Source: Lentimicrobium sp.
Lineage (GTDB): Bacteria; Bacteroidota; Bacteroidia; Bacteroidales; Lentimicrobiaceae
Direction of reading: 5' to 3'
Length of the DNA: 64,000 nucleotides
Assembly (NCBI GenBank): GCA_019429275.1
Contig: JAHYJC010000003.1
Coordinates: forward strand, 1-64,000
Shown here piece after piece: positions 16,676 to 25,899 of the stretch (positions are counted from its first letter, which is position 1; the number at the start of each line of letters is the position of its first letter). The notes beneath the pieces were generated by a model. It had not been told where the DNA came from, did no database searches, and saw only the letters and a program-made list of their open reading frames with translations. The translations under genes and the position numbers were made by a program.

Positions 16676-18987
16676 GTTGCGCTTCCTTTCTTAGTTTTGA
16701 GTTTCAGCAGAGCCACCACACCAATTGCTGCGATTACCAGTACCGTAATCTCACCCAGCGTATCCAGTGCCCTGAAATCGACCAGGATAACATTTACAAT
16801 GTTGCTTCCATGGGCAAGAGGTATGGCATTCTCAACATAGAAATCCGAAATCTTCGGATTCAGGTTCAGTTGCCCGGCTTTGAGAACAAGGCCAGTCATA
16901 AATCCGCCGACAAGCAGGGCTATCGCTGCATCCCGCAGTCGCGAAGCATTTGATGAGAAATTGGTAAACTTTGGCAGATGATAAACAACCACCATAAAAA
17001 GCACAAGTACCAGTGTTTCGGCGAGCATCAGGGTTATAGCAACATCAATGGCTCCATAAATAACAAATAAAAGGCCTATGCCATAACCAACCCCGCCCAG
17101 CGAAAGAATGGCAGCAAGCCTCGACTTCACTGAAACGGCAATCAGGGTGGAAGATACGATAAGAATCAGGATCAAAATCTCGTAAATTCCTGGTTTTGAA
17201 AAGCTGATATTTTCTATATCGGGCCAGGTATAAATCAATTGATACCAGGCCAGCAGTGAGGTCATGATAAAAATGGCCATCAGGTAAAATCGCTGGTAAC
17301 CGCTCTGGATAAATGAAGTCTTTTTTTTGGTGAGATGCAGAAACATGTCAAGTCCTTTATTGAAAGCATCAGCAAACCTGAAGGTAATCACTTCATTGTT
17401 GAACTTTGTGAGTACAGGATTTACTCTACGATAGAGCAAAAACAATGTTATTCCGGCTGCCACGGTAATGAAACTCACCAGAAGCACTTCGTTAAATCCA
17501 TGCCAGAGCGATAATTTCAGGCTATCAATGGTGGGCCTGATGGATTTTATGGCCGGACTTAGCAACAGATCAGCAACCCTTGCCGGAAACAAACCAAAAA
17601 TAAGGCTGATGCCAGCCAGTAAAGTAGGGCCGATACGTAGGGCAAAAGCAGGGCGTTTTGGTTTTTCTCCGGGATATTTCAACGGACCGAGAAAAAGGTT
17701 AAAAATAAGCGCCAATGAAATGGCTACCATAATTACATTGGTCAGTACTCCGGCCACAAGCAGCAGATTGCCAATGTCGGGCAATGCAAATTTGGCTTCA
17801 TAAATGAGTTCCTTGCCGATAAATCCAATCATCGGCGGAAGCCCGGCCATACTGAGCAGCGAAATAATCGCTGCCAGCGATGCTGTTGGCATTACTTTGC
17901 CAAGTCCCCCAATTTTTCGCAGATCGCGTGTGCCGGCCGATTTATCAATTAAGCCTGCAATCATAAATAATGCACCTTTGTAAAGAGCGTGCACCAGGAG
18001 AAAAATAATGGCTGCCTTGATTGAAATGTCAGTATCAATGCCCAGCATCAGCACCAGTGTTCCAAGGGCACTGATTGTGGTGTATGCAAGTACTTTTTTG
18101 AAATCGGTTTGAGAGTAAGCAAAATACCCGCCCAGAATCATTGTAACGGCTCCGGTAATGGTAAGGATATATTTCCACTCCGGCGTGCCACCCATCACCG
18201 GACTTAGTCGCATCAGCAGATAGATACCCGCTTTTACCATTGTTGCCGAATGCAGATATGCACTCACAGGCGACGGTGCCTGCATGGCTCCCGGCAGCCA
18301 GAAATGAAACGGAAACTGAGCCGATTTGGTAAAGGCTCCGGCCAGAATCAGTAACAGAACAGGCAGATAGTGCGGATGATTGCGGATTAAGTCGCCTGAT
18401 TTTAATAATTGATTGATTTCCAATGTACCTGCAATCTGACCCAGCATGATAAAACCGGCCATCATAGCCAATCCGCCTGCAACGGTAATCAATAATGCCT
18501 GAAGGGCAGCATTTCGGGCTTCCGGCTTTTCGTGATAAAAACCAACCAGCAGGAAAGAACTTACACTGGTTAGTTCCCAGAAGATAAATAAAGTAATCAG
18601 ATTGCCTGAGAGCACCAGCGCAAGCATGGCAAATTCAAACAGCAAAATCAGGAAAAAGAAGCGATGCTTCATGGCATAGGGCTTCATGTAGTTGCCTGAA
18701 AATACCAGAACCAACGCTCCCATACCGGTCACCATAAGGGCGAAGAAAAGGGAAAGCCCATCGAGGTAGAGCGAAAAGTTGAGGTAAAGCTCTGGTAACC
18801 ATTCAATGGTGTAGTTCAGGGTGTTGCCTTTTGAAATAAAGCCTGCGAACCCAAGCAGATAAGCAAACCCGGAAGCTGAAACCATACCCAGTAGCCAGGG
18901 TGCAGCCTTTCCTGCCCTGCTGATAAGCATGGGAGCTAAAAATGCTGTTATCAATAAAATAACAAGGTAGATAAGTAATCCCGACAT
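16672..18987 (-). CDS. mrpA: Mrp antiporter subunit A (NuoL-like with MrpA C-terminal extension)
   Basis: A 771-residue membrane protein, near the usual ~800. The N-terminal ~500 residues follow the NuoL/MrpA pattern: LFIFWELTSVSSFLLVGFYH near 130-150, GAFTKSAQFPFHFWLPGAM near 217-235, AYLHSATMVKAGIYLLMR near 243-260. The last ~200 residues carry the MbhD/DUF4040-like extension (VAITLMLAETLVLVLFMVV and RALDTLGEITVLVIAAIG). It is the first gene of mrpABCDEFG and its start at 18987 faces the divergent 19620 locus across 630 bp. The operon exchanges cytoplasmic Na+ or K+ for external protons for pH and sodium homeostasis. Confidence 0.95.
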   Translation of the reverse strand: MSGLLIYLVILLITAFLAPMLISRAGKAAPWLLGMVSASGFAYLLGFAGFISKGNTLNYTIEWLPELYLNFSLYLDGLSLFFALMVTGMGALVLVFSGNYMKPYAMKHRFFFLILLFEFAMLALVLSGNLITLFIFWELTSVSSFLLVGFYHEKPEARNAALQALLITVAGGLAMMAGFIMLGQIAGTLEINQLLKSGDLIRNHPHYLPVLLLILAGAFTKSAQFPFHFWLPGAMQAPSPVSAYLHSATMVKAGIYLLMRLSPVMGGTPEWKYILTITGAVTMILGGYFAYSQTDFKKVLAYTTISALGTLVLMLGIDTDISIKAAIIFLLVHALYKGALFMIAGLIDKSAGTRDLRKIGGLGKVMPTASLAAIISLLSMAGLPPMIGFIGKELIYEAKFALPDIGNLLLVAGVLTNVIMVAISLALIFNLFLGPLKYPGEKPKRPAFALRIGPTLLAGISLIFGLFPARVADLLLSPAIKSIRPTIDSLKLSLWHGFNEVLLVSFITVAAGITLFLLYRRVNPVLTKFNNEVITFRFADAFNKGLDMFLHLTKKKTSFIQSGYQRFYLMAIFIMTSLLAWYQLIYTWPDIENISFSKPGIYEILILILIVSSTLIAVSVKSRLAAILSLGGVGYGIGLLFVIYGAIDVAITLMLAETLVLVLFMVVVYHLPKFTNFSSNASRLRDAAIALLVGGFMTGLVLKAGQLNLNPKISDFYVENAIPLAHGSNIVNVILVDFRALDTLGEITVLVIAAIGVVALLKLKTKKGSAT

Positions 18988-19212
18988 TAGTAGCTGTTTG
19001 TTTACTTGAATTTTCTTTGATTGGGTAAACGAATTTAAGGAAAAATTGTTTATGCTGTTATACTTTTCACAATCATTGGACCATCATTAACTGTTTCTTA
19101 CAGAATTTTAAAATCGACTATAAATATGTTACATAAACAAATATTCAGTTATTTATAGGAACTAACTTTCATCTTTTCAACGGTTTATCAGAATATTGTA
19201 AGGTTCACATAA

Positions 19213-19415
19213 GTACAGAGCCTTCAATCAGGAGAACGCCTTGTTGATCTGGGCTTCCCGAAAAATGCACTTATTGTAATGATTGAAAAAATAAAAAATA
19301 CATTACGCCCAACGGCTCAACCATCATTGAACCCGGAGATGACCTGCTGGTAATGACCGATAACCCGAATGACCTGATAACTGTTAATGCCTGTTTGGGA
19401 ATTAATCGGTTGTAA
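19213..19415 (+). pseudogene. C-terminal remnant of a K+/H+ antiporter (NhaP2/CvrA-like, TrkA_C domain)
   Basis: Two consecutive plus-strand reading frames give one coherent TrkA_C-like sequence. The first (from 19213) reads SGERLVDLGFPKNALIVMI, and a frame change near 19290-19298 leads to YITPNGSTIIEPGDDLLVM and on to a stop at 19413-19415. This matches the C-terminal regulatory domain of NhaP2/CvrA potassium/proton antiporters. Upstream, at about 19054-19155, the first frame also gives GPSLTVSYRILK, possibly the last membrane helix of the same gene. The rest of the gene is gone. The remainder of the 18988-19619 interval shows no other gene. Confidence 0.75.
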
Positions 19416-19619
19416 ACAACTTTATATCATGATTTTAAAAATATTGCTTCTTCATTATCTTCCTTTTTATTTTATTATGGATTGATTTTCCGTGCTGAAA
19501 TACTGCCTTCTTTGAAACCTTTCTAAATTATCATAACTCCTTGCAGAACGTAGAATATGTTATAGTTTTGTCGGCGATATGAATGACAATTCTTAACGCT
19601 AAAATAATCCAACCAAACC

Positions 19620-20504
19620 ATGAAAAGATTAATTATTCTTTGCGGATTTGCCCTGCTGTCGGGCTTTTTGTTAAGCAGTTGCACAAAAGATGAAGAAGAA
19701 CCAGTTCCTCCAACCGTAGCTTTCAACCAATTACCCATATATATTACGGGTGATGTTTCAGCGGCCTTTGGCGATACCCTGAAATTTGGAATTATTCTTC
19801 AGTCGAACGGAACCGACAATCTTGTGAAATTCGAAATTAAGGCTAACGGGCAATCATTACTTGATTCTACCATCAACACGCAGAGTTTTACATACAATTT
19901 TTACACAATCAAGGGCATATCCGACCAGGATATCTGGGCATTTAAAGCTACCGATATCGCTGGCAATAAAAAAGAAGAAACCATTACCATTACCGGCACT
20001 TTCGGTCAGATTAATACATACACCACCATATTGGTAGGTGCTCAGGATAACGCGGCAACAGAGAGTTTTCTGTCGTTCAGCAACAACCAGGCAACCAAAT
20101 ATTTCCAGGCTCAGGCATTCCAGAATCAGGATAAAATAGATATTTTCTGTTTCTTCGAAAACACACCAGAGCACCAGAATATGATGTCTTTGGGTTCTCC
20201 CGGATCAAACATTACCGGAGTGTTTACCGGAGCCACTTCACCCGATAATTACACCACCAAAAACCTGACCCGTTTTTACAAAACCACACTTAATGCAGCC
20301 CAATTTGATGCCATTCAGAACGATGCTATAATTCTTGATGCATACAACGCCACTGAGGCTCGTAAAAAAGCAAGTGTGCTTACAGCAGGCGAAGTTTATG
20401 CCATTAAAATTCAATCAGGTTTAACCGGTCTTATTAAAGTAATTGCTGTTAACGGAGCAGAGTCAGGAACTCTTGAAATTGCTGTAAAAATCCAGAAACA
20501 ATAA
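19620..20504 (+). CDS. Lipoprotein of unknown function, TonB-locus partner 1
   Basis: A 294-residue lipoprotein with lipobox LSSC (cysteine ~21) followed by an acidic linker (TKDEEEPVPP). The body is beta-rich with an apparent Ig-like first half and a second half containing SFLSFSNNQ and EVYAIKIQSGLTGLIKVIAV. The second half parallels the next gene (YLDLESGVVY and RVIPFKTQSGKYGMIKIINA), so the two are tandem paralogues. The stop codon TAA is directly followed by the ATG of the next gene. Location upstream of a TonB receptor suggests a surface ligand-binding role; no family name is recognised. Confidence 0.75.
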   Translation: MKRLIILCGFALLSGFLLSSCTKDEEEPVPPTVAFNQLPIYITGDVSAAFGDTLKFGIILQSNGTDNLVKFEIKANGQSLLDSTINTQSFTYNFYTIKGISDQDIWAFKATDIAGNKKEETITITGTFGQINTYTTILVGAQDNAATESFLSFSNNQATKYFQAQAFQNQDKIDIFCFFENTPEHQNMMSLGSPGSNITGVFTGATSPDNYTTKNLTRFYKTTLNAAQFDAIQNDAIILDAYNATEARKKASVLTAGEVYAIKIQSGLTGLIKVIAVNGAESGTLEIAVKIQKQ

Positions 20505-21449
20505 ATGGGAAAATTTATTTCTTTGAATTTGATAAAACTGCAGGGCTTGTTCAGGGCCTTGCATTTTTGCAAATTAATGATTGTTCCACTAATATTTCTG
20601 GCCTGTAATCAGGAAGAGGAAATCAGTCGGGCGTCAGTGATTCTGAAAACCGGAGTTGTATATACCGCATCAGGTACAGAGGTTTCTCCAGGTGGAAAAA
20701 TCAATATCGGCGTACTGGCTTCAGGAGCCGGAGCTGCCCTGACATACATCCGCATTGAACGGATTGCAGGACAGGATACAATTGTTCAGCTCGACCGGGG
20801 CATTTATGCCGGAAGTGAAGGTTATGATGCTGATTTTTCATTCCCCAAAGGCCTGGCTGATAAAGAACTCTGGCGGGTGCTGGTAATGAATGCTGAACGT
20901 GATACAGCTTCGGCTGCTTTACTTGTGCGCAAAGGCGAAGGTGTTGATTATGGTCCTATTAAACATTTTGGCCCGATTTCAGTCGGGATGCAAAATGCCT
21001 CATCTGCCAATTCATACCTCGATCTGGAGTCTGGTGTTGTTTATAATTCTACTACAGTATCAGGAAATGAAGCAAACATTGATTTGCTCCCGTATTTTTA
21101 TTTCACATCCGGCCTTCCGTCGCCAACGCTTACCTGCCCCGGATATACTTCTGCCGTTGGATATTATCCGCTGATGAGCAACTGGCCGGTGAAAAATACA
21201 ACTTTGTTTGATTATTATACTTCTGACAATATGCTGGTTCCTCCTGCACTGTTTGACGCCGCAGTGAATGATAGCCTGCTGGTTACAGCCTATAACCCCT
21301 CAAAAGTCAGTGGAAATTGCAAATATGCATATTCCGGAAGGGTCATTCCGTTTAAAACCCAGTCAGGCAAATATGGAATGATTAAAATCATAAATGCCGA
21401 TGAATTTGAAGAAGGAGCAATTTTACTGGAAATAAAAATTCAGCCATAA
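20505..21449 (+). CDS. Lipoprotein of unknown function, TonB-locus partner 2
   Basis: A 314-residue lipoprotein. The N-terminus is long (about 35 residues) with lipobox LACN near residue 34; an internal start (MIVPLIFLAC near 26) would give a shorter leader. The body resembles the preceding protein: an Ig-like strand-rich half, then a module ending in the shared FKTQSGKYGMIKIINA pattern. It starts immediately after the stop of the first lipoprotein and ends 10 bp before the TonB receptor, so all three are almost certainly co-transcribed. Confidence 0.72.
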   Translation: MGKFISLNLIKLQGLFRALHFCKLMIVPLIFLACNQEEEISRASVILKTGVVYTASGTEVSPGGKINIGVLASGAGAALTYIRIERIAGQDTIVQLDRGIYAGSEGYDADFSFPKGLADKELWRVLVMNAERDTASAALLVRKGEGVDYGPIKHFGPISVGMQNASSANSYLDLESGVVYNSTTVSGNEANIDLLPYFYFTSGLPSPTLTCPGYTSAVGYYPLMSNWPVKNTTLFDYYTSDNMLVPPALFDAAVNDSLLVTAYNPSKVSGNCKYAYSGRVIPFKTQSGKYGMIKIINADEFEEGAILLEIKIQP

Positions 21450-21458
21450 TTTTTTCAA

Positions 21459-23810
21459 ATGATAAAAATTGATTTCAAAAGCTGTTTACTGATCATTTGT
21501 TTGCTGATTTTGTCTGCTTTCAGCCTGAGTGCTCAATCTTGTCTTGATGGAATTATTGCAGATGCTGCCACAGGAAAGACCTTATCGGGAGCCAGCATTA
21601 AGGCAGGATCAAAGCATGGAACCATAGCAGGCAATGACGGAAAATTCAGACTTTGCGGGCTGGAAGGCGATTCGGTTCACATTTCTGTGAGTTATATTGG
21701 TTATCAGACTTTTCAAAAAACCCTTGCAATAAAATCAAACCCGTTAAGTATCATTCTCAACGCTGAAGTATCAGAAATTGAAATATTTGTGGTTACAGCC
21801 ACCCGCACCGATTCGCGCATTTCAAATACCCCGTTAAGAATCAATCAGTTGGGCCCGCAACTCATCGAAAGTCTGCCGGCTCAAAGTGTTGATGAAGTGC
21901 TGAAAATGGCTCCCGGAATCAATTTTAGCCGGTCTTTCGGAATTTTAAGCACCAAAGCTACGGTCACCTTGCGCGGAATGAGCGGAAAAGAGCAGGGAAG
22001 GGTTCTTGTCCTTATTGATGGTATTCCAATGAACAAAAGTGATGGTGGGGGTTTTGACTGGAACATGGTTGATATGGGTATGGTTCAGAAAATTGAGGTA
22101 ACCAAAGGTGCCGGATCGGCCATTTATGGCGGAAATGCCATGGGTGGTATTATCAACATCATCACAAAAAAAACTGCAGAAAAATTCTTTGTCAAAGCCG
22201 GAATGGATTACGGTTCATTCAATACTGTCGGTGGTAAACTGAGTTTAGGAGGAAGCCTGAAAGTTAAGAAACCAGGAGACAGCTGGACATGGATGGCCAA
22301 TACTTTTTATAGGCAGAGCGATGGCTATATCACCCAGTCTGATGCTGATGTAAACGCAAATCCTTACATTGTAAAGTCTGATTTATTTGAGGCCGGAGCT
22401 GGTTTTCGTACCCGCTATTCTTTTAAAGGTAAACACAGCATTGGTCTAACTATGAATTATTACAACGACAACCGCGGTACCGGCGAAAAAGTGTTTCAGC
22501 TCAGGGGCAATACCACAGAACACGATTCATACGGAGCAAATTTAAATTATCAGGGTTGCTTTGGCAATTACAGTCTGATGTCTTCAGCGTATTTTCTCAA
22601 CGAAGATTATAAAAAGGTCAACGAATACCTGAAGGATGATTACACCTGGTACGAAGTATTGAGTACAAGGCGCGATCTGGGCTGGTTGACTTCCATTACC
22701 AGGCCTGTCGGTACGTCTCAGAAACTTACGGCCGGTTTCGATTTTAAAAATGGCAGTGTTGATGCATGGGATAAATATTATACTTCAACCGATATTGTTT
22801 ATAATGCCGGCAAGATGAATACCTGGTCATTGTTTTTTCAGGATGAAATCGGGCTTCTGCAGGATAAAATCAGAATTCTGGCTGGTTTACGATATGATAT
22901 TGCCAGGTTTTACGACGGCTCTTTTTATACTGAGTCGCCTACTCAGGAAACTGCATTTATGGATATTTACAATATCAAAGCAATGCAGGCACACAATAGA
23001 AGTGCATTCAGTCCCCGGCTTTCAGCGCATTATCGTTGGAGCGATAAAAACCGCTTTTATATTGGGTATTCCAGGGGTTTCAGGCCAGCTGTACTCGACG
23101 ACATGTGCCGTTCAGGCAGGATTAAGGGTGGTTTTAAAGTCGCCAGTCCCGATCTGAAGCCGGAGTATCTCAATAATGTTGAAGCCGGCTTTGACCTCAG
23201 CCCTTTCAGTGGTGAAATTATGCAAAATTTGCTGCTTGAGGCCTCTGCCTACTATTCTCGTGGCAGCGACTTTCAGTATTATGTAACCAATGGCCAAACC
23301 ATCGATATGGGTTTTGGTGAACGCCCCATCCTGATAAGGGCAAACATAAGTGAAGTGGAGATTTATGGTGCCGAACTTTCTTTTAATTACCAGGTTAATT
23401 CTTCAATTTCGCTATATTGCGGTTACGCCTGTGCGAGTGCAACGATTCTTGATTACACAAAAATTGCATCGAATGATACCACTAATCTTTCAGGTAATAC
23501 TATGACCGATGTACCCCGAAACATAATAACGGCCGGAGCAACATGGCTTAACCGCTATGTAAATAGCGGACTTTCATTTCGCTATACAGGAGCCATGTAT
23601 ATCAACGATCAGAATGTTGTGGACGAATTACTTAAAGCTGACCAATATCCGGCTTATTTAACCGTTGACCTGAAATTCCGGAGACCACTCAACCGTAATT
23701 TCCAACTTTCGCTCAATGTTCAGAATATTTTTAATGTAAAAATATACGACAGCAAATACAATATCGGACCCGGCCGTTTTATCACAGCAGGCATTGGTTT
23801 TGCTATGTGA
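21459..23810 (+). CDS. TonB-dependent outer-membrane receptor
   Basis: A 783-residue receptor: signal peptide (cleavage near LSAQS), a carboxypeptidase-regulatory-like domain (residues ~30-105), and a TonB-box-like FVVTATRTDSR. The plug follows (SLPAQSVDEVLKMAPGINFS, VTLRGMSGKEQGRVLVLIDG, AGSAIYGGNAMGGIINI), then a barrel ending VQNIFNVKIYDSKYNIGPGR near the terminus. The plug signature is like vitamin B12 or siderophore receptors rather than SusC. It follows two lipoproteins and precedes a SUOX-fold-like secreted protein. The ligand could be a metal complex or cofactor; this is inference from context. Confidence 0.9.
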   Translation: MIKIDFKSCLLIICLLILSAFSLSAQSCLDGIIADAATGKTLSGASIKAGSKHGTIAGNDGKFRLCGLEGDSVHISVSYIGYQTFQKTLAIKSNPLSIILNAEVSEIEIFVVTATRTDSRISNTPLRINQLGPQLIESLPAQSVDEVLKMAPGINFSRSFGILSTKATVTLRGMSGKEQGRVLVLIDGIPMNKSDGGGFDWNMVDMGMVQKIEVTKGAGSAIYGGNAMGGIINIITKKTAEKFFVKAGMDYGSFNTVGGKLSLGGSLKVKKPGDSWTWMANTFYRQSDGYITQSDADVNANPYIVKSDLFEAGAGFRTRYSFKGKHSIGLTMNYYNDNRGTGEKVFQLRGNTTEHDSYGANLNYQGCFGNYSLMSSAYFLNEDYKKVNEYLKDDYTWYEVLSTRRDLGWLTSITRPVGTSQKLTAGFDFKNGSVDAWDKYYTSTDIVYNAGKMNTWSLFFQDEIGLLQDKIRILAGLRYDIARFYDGSFYTESPTQETAFMDIYNIKAMQAHNRSAFSPRLSAHYRWSDKNRFYIGYSRGFRPAVLDDMCRSGRIKGGFKVASPDLKPEYLNNVEAGFDLSPFSGEIMQNLLLEASAYYSRGSDFQYYVTNGQTIDMGFGERPILIRANISEVEIYGAELSFNYQVNSSISLYCGYACASATILDYTKIASNDTTNLSGNTMTDVPRNIITAGATWLNRYVNSGLSFRYTGAMYINDQNVVDELLKADQYPAYLTVDLKFRRPLNRNFQLSLNVQNIFNVKIYDSKYNIGPGRFITAGIGFAM

Positions 23811-23859
23811 TATCTGATGTTCAAATTAAGCCTCAAAATATCAAAACAAACCTAACAAA

Positions 23860-24870
23860 ATGAAGAAAACACTTACAATTATTGCAGCCATGATGCTTGG
23901 TTTTACGGCAATGGCTCAAACCAATGATTTTTATGATGATGCTCCACTCAATGATTTAAAAATGAATGAAATCATGATCAGCGGAGAGATTGACAATCCC
24001 GGAATCATAGATCTGACAAAACTTCCGATCAGGGATGTTATTGTTAAAGAAACCGGTCTTTCGGGTGAAGCCGGAATTTTTAAAGGAGCCTACTTGTACC
24101 AGGGATATTCCTTGTACGACATTCTGAATCTGATTGTCCTGAAAAAGAAAAATGAAGCTGAGTTTCCTCCAATTATTGACCTATTTGTAGAGGTCGAAAA
24201 CGCTGATGGCGAAAAGGTGGTTTTAAGCTGGGGTGAGATCTATTATCCCATTCACAGGCACGAAATCCTTATAGCTTCAGGTGTGCGCCGCATAGTGCCC
24301 TCCAAAACAAAGGAATTGTGGCCATTACCGACCGTATCGAAACTTGTGGTTGCCTGCGATCTTTACACCGAGCGAAATATCAGTAATCCGATAAAAATCA
24401 CTGTTCGCTCATCAAAAATACACTTCCCGATTGACCGGAATATCCCTGAAATGTATGCGGATGAACTTGAATTTTATTCAAGCCAACATCTGCATACCCT
24501 TAAAGATGGTGAACTAAAGGGAAATTTTGTATCTTATGGTTCAGTTTTTTATGGACGAGGCACCGGAATCCATGGCACAACTCCATTTAAAGGGGTAATG
24601 TTTAAAGACTATGCTGTATCTCACTATCCTTTAACCAGAGAAAATCTTAAGCAAGGCATAATTCTGGTGGCGGCACCTGATGGTTACCGCGCTGTTTTTA
24701 CTTATAGTGAGATATTCAACCGTAACGATCAGGCCGAAGTCTTGATTGTACCCATGTCAGGGATAAAAACGCAGGGTGCGTATTTACTCTACCCGGCTGC
24801 TGATTTTTTTTCTGATCGATCCATACGGTGTATGAATGAGGTGAGGTTCTATTATTCTTCTGATTTGTAA
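23860..24870 (+). CDS. Secreted protein resembling a duplicated sulfite-oxidase-fold (molybdopterin-binding-like) domain
   Basis: A 336-residue protein with a signal peptide (cleavage after AMAQ). The first half has SUOX-fold features: MISGEIDNPGIIDLTKLP near 38-55, YQGYSLYDILNLI near 85-97, and a VENADGEKVVLSWGEIYYP stretch. The second half repeats the theme weakly: FKGVMFKDYAVSHYP, then LVAAPDGYRAVFTYSEIF near 268-285. The conserved cysteine that ligates molybdenum in true sulfite oxidases was not found. It may therefore bind another ligand or act as a binding protein. It follows the TonB receptor by 49 bp and ends in a terminator. Confidence 0.6.
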   Translation: MKKTLTIIAAMMLGFTAMAQTNDFYDDAPLNDLKMNEIMISGEIDNPGIIDLTKLPIRDVIVKETGLSGEAGIFKGAYLYQGYSLYDILNLIVLKKKNEAEFPPIIDLFVEVENADGEKVVLSWGEIYYPIHRHEILIASGVRRIVPSKTKELWPLPTVSKLVVACDLYTERNISNPIKITVRSSKIHFPIDRNIPEMYADELEFYSSQHLHTLKDGELKGNFVSYGSVFYGRGTGIHGTTPFKGVMFKDYAVSHYPLTRENLKQGIILVAAPDGYRAVFTYSEIFNRNDQAEVLIVPMSGIKTQGAYLLYPAADFFSDRSIRCMNEVRFYYSSDL

Positions 24871-24893
24871 GGAATTACAATAATTTTCGCTCA

Positions 24894-24935
24894 ATGCCGG
24901 AGAATCTGTTTTGATTTCTTCGGCATATTTTTTTT
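24894..24935 (+). terminator. Rho-independent terminator of the 19620-24870 operon
   Basis: ATGCCGGAGAA pairs with TTCTTCGGCAT (one mismatch) across a short loop, followed by a run of eight T. It lies about 24 bp past the stop codon. Confidence 0.85.
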
Positions 24936-25035
24936 AAATCTGTGACAAAAATAATGCGCCACCATGCAGGTCTATGGGTATTTTTACTCATTAACCCGGT
25001 AACTCTGCTCACTGAAAAATTGGTATTTTAACGAA

Positions 25036-25066
25036 TTGCGCTCACCTCTTGTCTGTTGTACTTTTG
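25036..25066 (+). promoter_or_regulatory. Bacteroidota-type promoter for the 25182 gene
   Basis: TTG at 25036-25038 and TACTTTTG at 25059-25066 (perfect TAnnTTTG) are separated by 20 bp. This fits the Bacteroidota sigma factor spacing. The predicted start is about 110 nt upstream of the coding start. Apart from this and the preceding terminator, nothing else is seen in 24871-25181. Confidence 0.65.
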
Positions 25067-25181
25067 TATCATCAGTTTTGGTAATTAAAATTATCAAAAT
25101 GGATTTCAGAAAATCGTAAGGGGCGATCGGCAGAAATCCTGAATGAATAAAAAAGGGAAAACAAATTAAAAGGTTAGTGCC

Positions 25182-25766
25182 ATGAAAAAAATTATCTTTA
25201 TTACCGGAATGTTTCTGTTTTTTGCAATGATCAGCAACGCTCAGTCAACCAAAGTAAAAACAGCAAAAAGTCCTGGAATTATGATAGGACTCGACAGTGC
25301 ATTGGTAAAAATGGAATATGCCCGCTGGAACAATGAAAACACAGGTGAGCAATGGGAGAAGTTTTCCTATGCCGATAAGATCGTGTACTATTGTAAGAAA
25401 TCAGACAATAAAAACAAATCCAATGTTGCTCATATTTATGAATTTGATGAGTATGGAATTAATGTAAAATACACGACAATAGCCACACAGGAGAAATTCA
25501 GATACGCCTGTGATTATTTGAATACCATAGCACTACGTAATAAATATGTTTATGAATTTCAGGGTGTAAATGAACACAATCAGGGCGTATGGGTTTCCAG
25601 TAAATCAATTTCAGACTATTCAGGATGTAATTGCGGAAATCTCAAGGTAACCGTTACCTCAAGCCTTAGCGATGATGCACTCAACAGCCTCGTTGATAAT
25701 TGCCCGGTAATGCCAGGGAAATCGGGTGAACTAATTTCAATAGAATACATGGCCTTGAACCAGTAA
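25182..25766 (+). CDS. Secreted protein of unknown function
   Basis: A 194-residue protein with a signal peptide (cleavage near SNAQS). It contains several cysteines (YCKKSDN, RYACDYL, GCNCG, NCPVMPG), which may form disulfides in the periplasm, and many aromatic residues. No family was recognised. It has its own promoter and a terminator, so it appears to be a monocistronic gene facing the acyltransferase gene. Confidence 0.65.
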   Translation: MKKIIFITGMFLFFAMISNAQSTKVKTAKSPGIMIGLDSALVKMEYARWNNENTGEQWEKFSYADKIVYYCKKSDNKNKSNVAHIYEFDEYGINVKYTTIATQEKFRYACDYLNTIALRNKYVYEFQGVNEHNQGVWVSSKSISDYSGCNCGNLKVTVTSSLSDDALNSLVDNCPVMPGKSGELISIEYMALNQ

Positions 25767-25784
25767 ATGGATGGGATCGTTTAC

Positions 25785-25821
25785 AAAAAAGAAGGGGGGC
25801 GGATTGCTCCTCTTTTTTTTA
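25785..25821. terminator. Bidirectional hairpin terminator between convergent genes
   Basis: AAAAAAGAAGGGGGG and CTCCTCTTTTTTTT flank a short loop; the A-rich and T-rich flanks serve both strands. It lies between the 25182-25766 gene (plus) and the acyltransferase gene (minus). Confidence 0.65.
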
Positions 25822-25899
25822 TAAACTTTATTCCCTTGTCTTACAATGAAGTGATGCTATTTAAGCCTGAAAGCTGAAGTAGGTCATCTTAACCATGGA

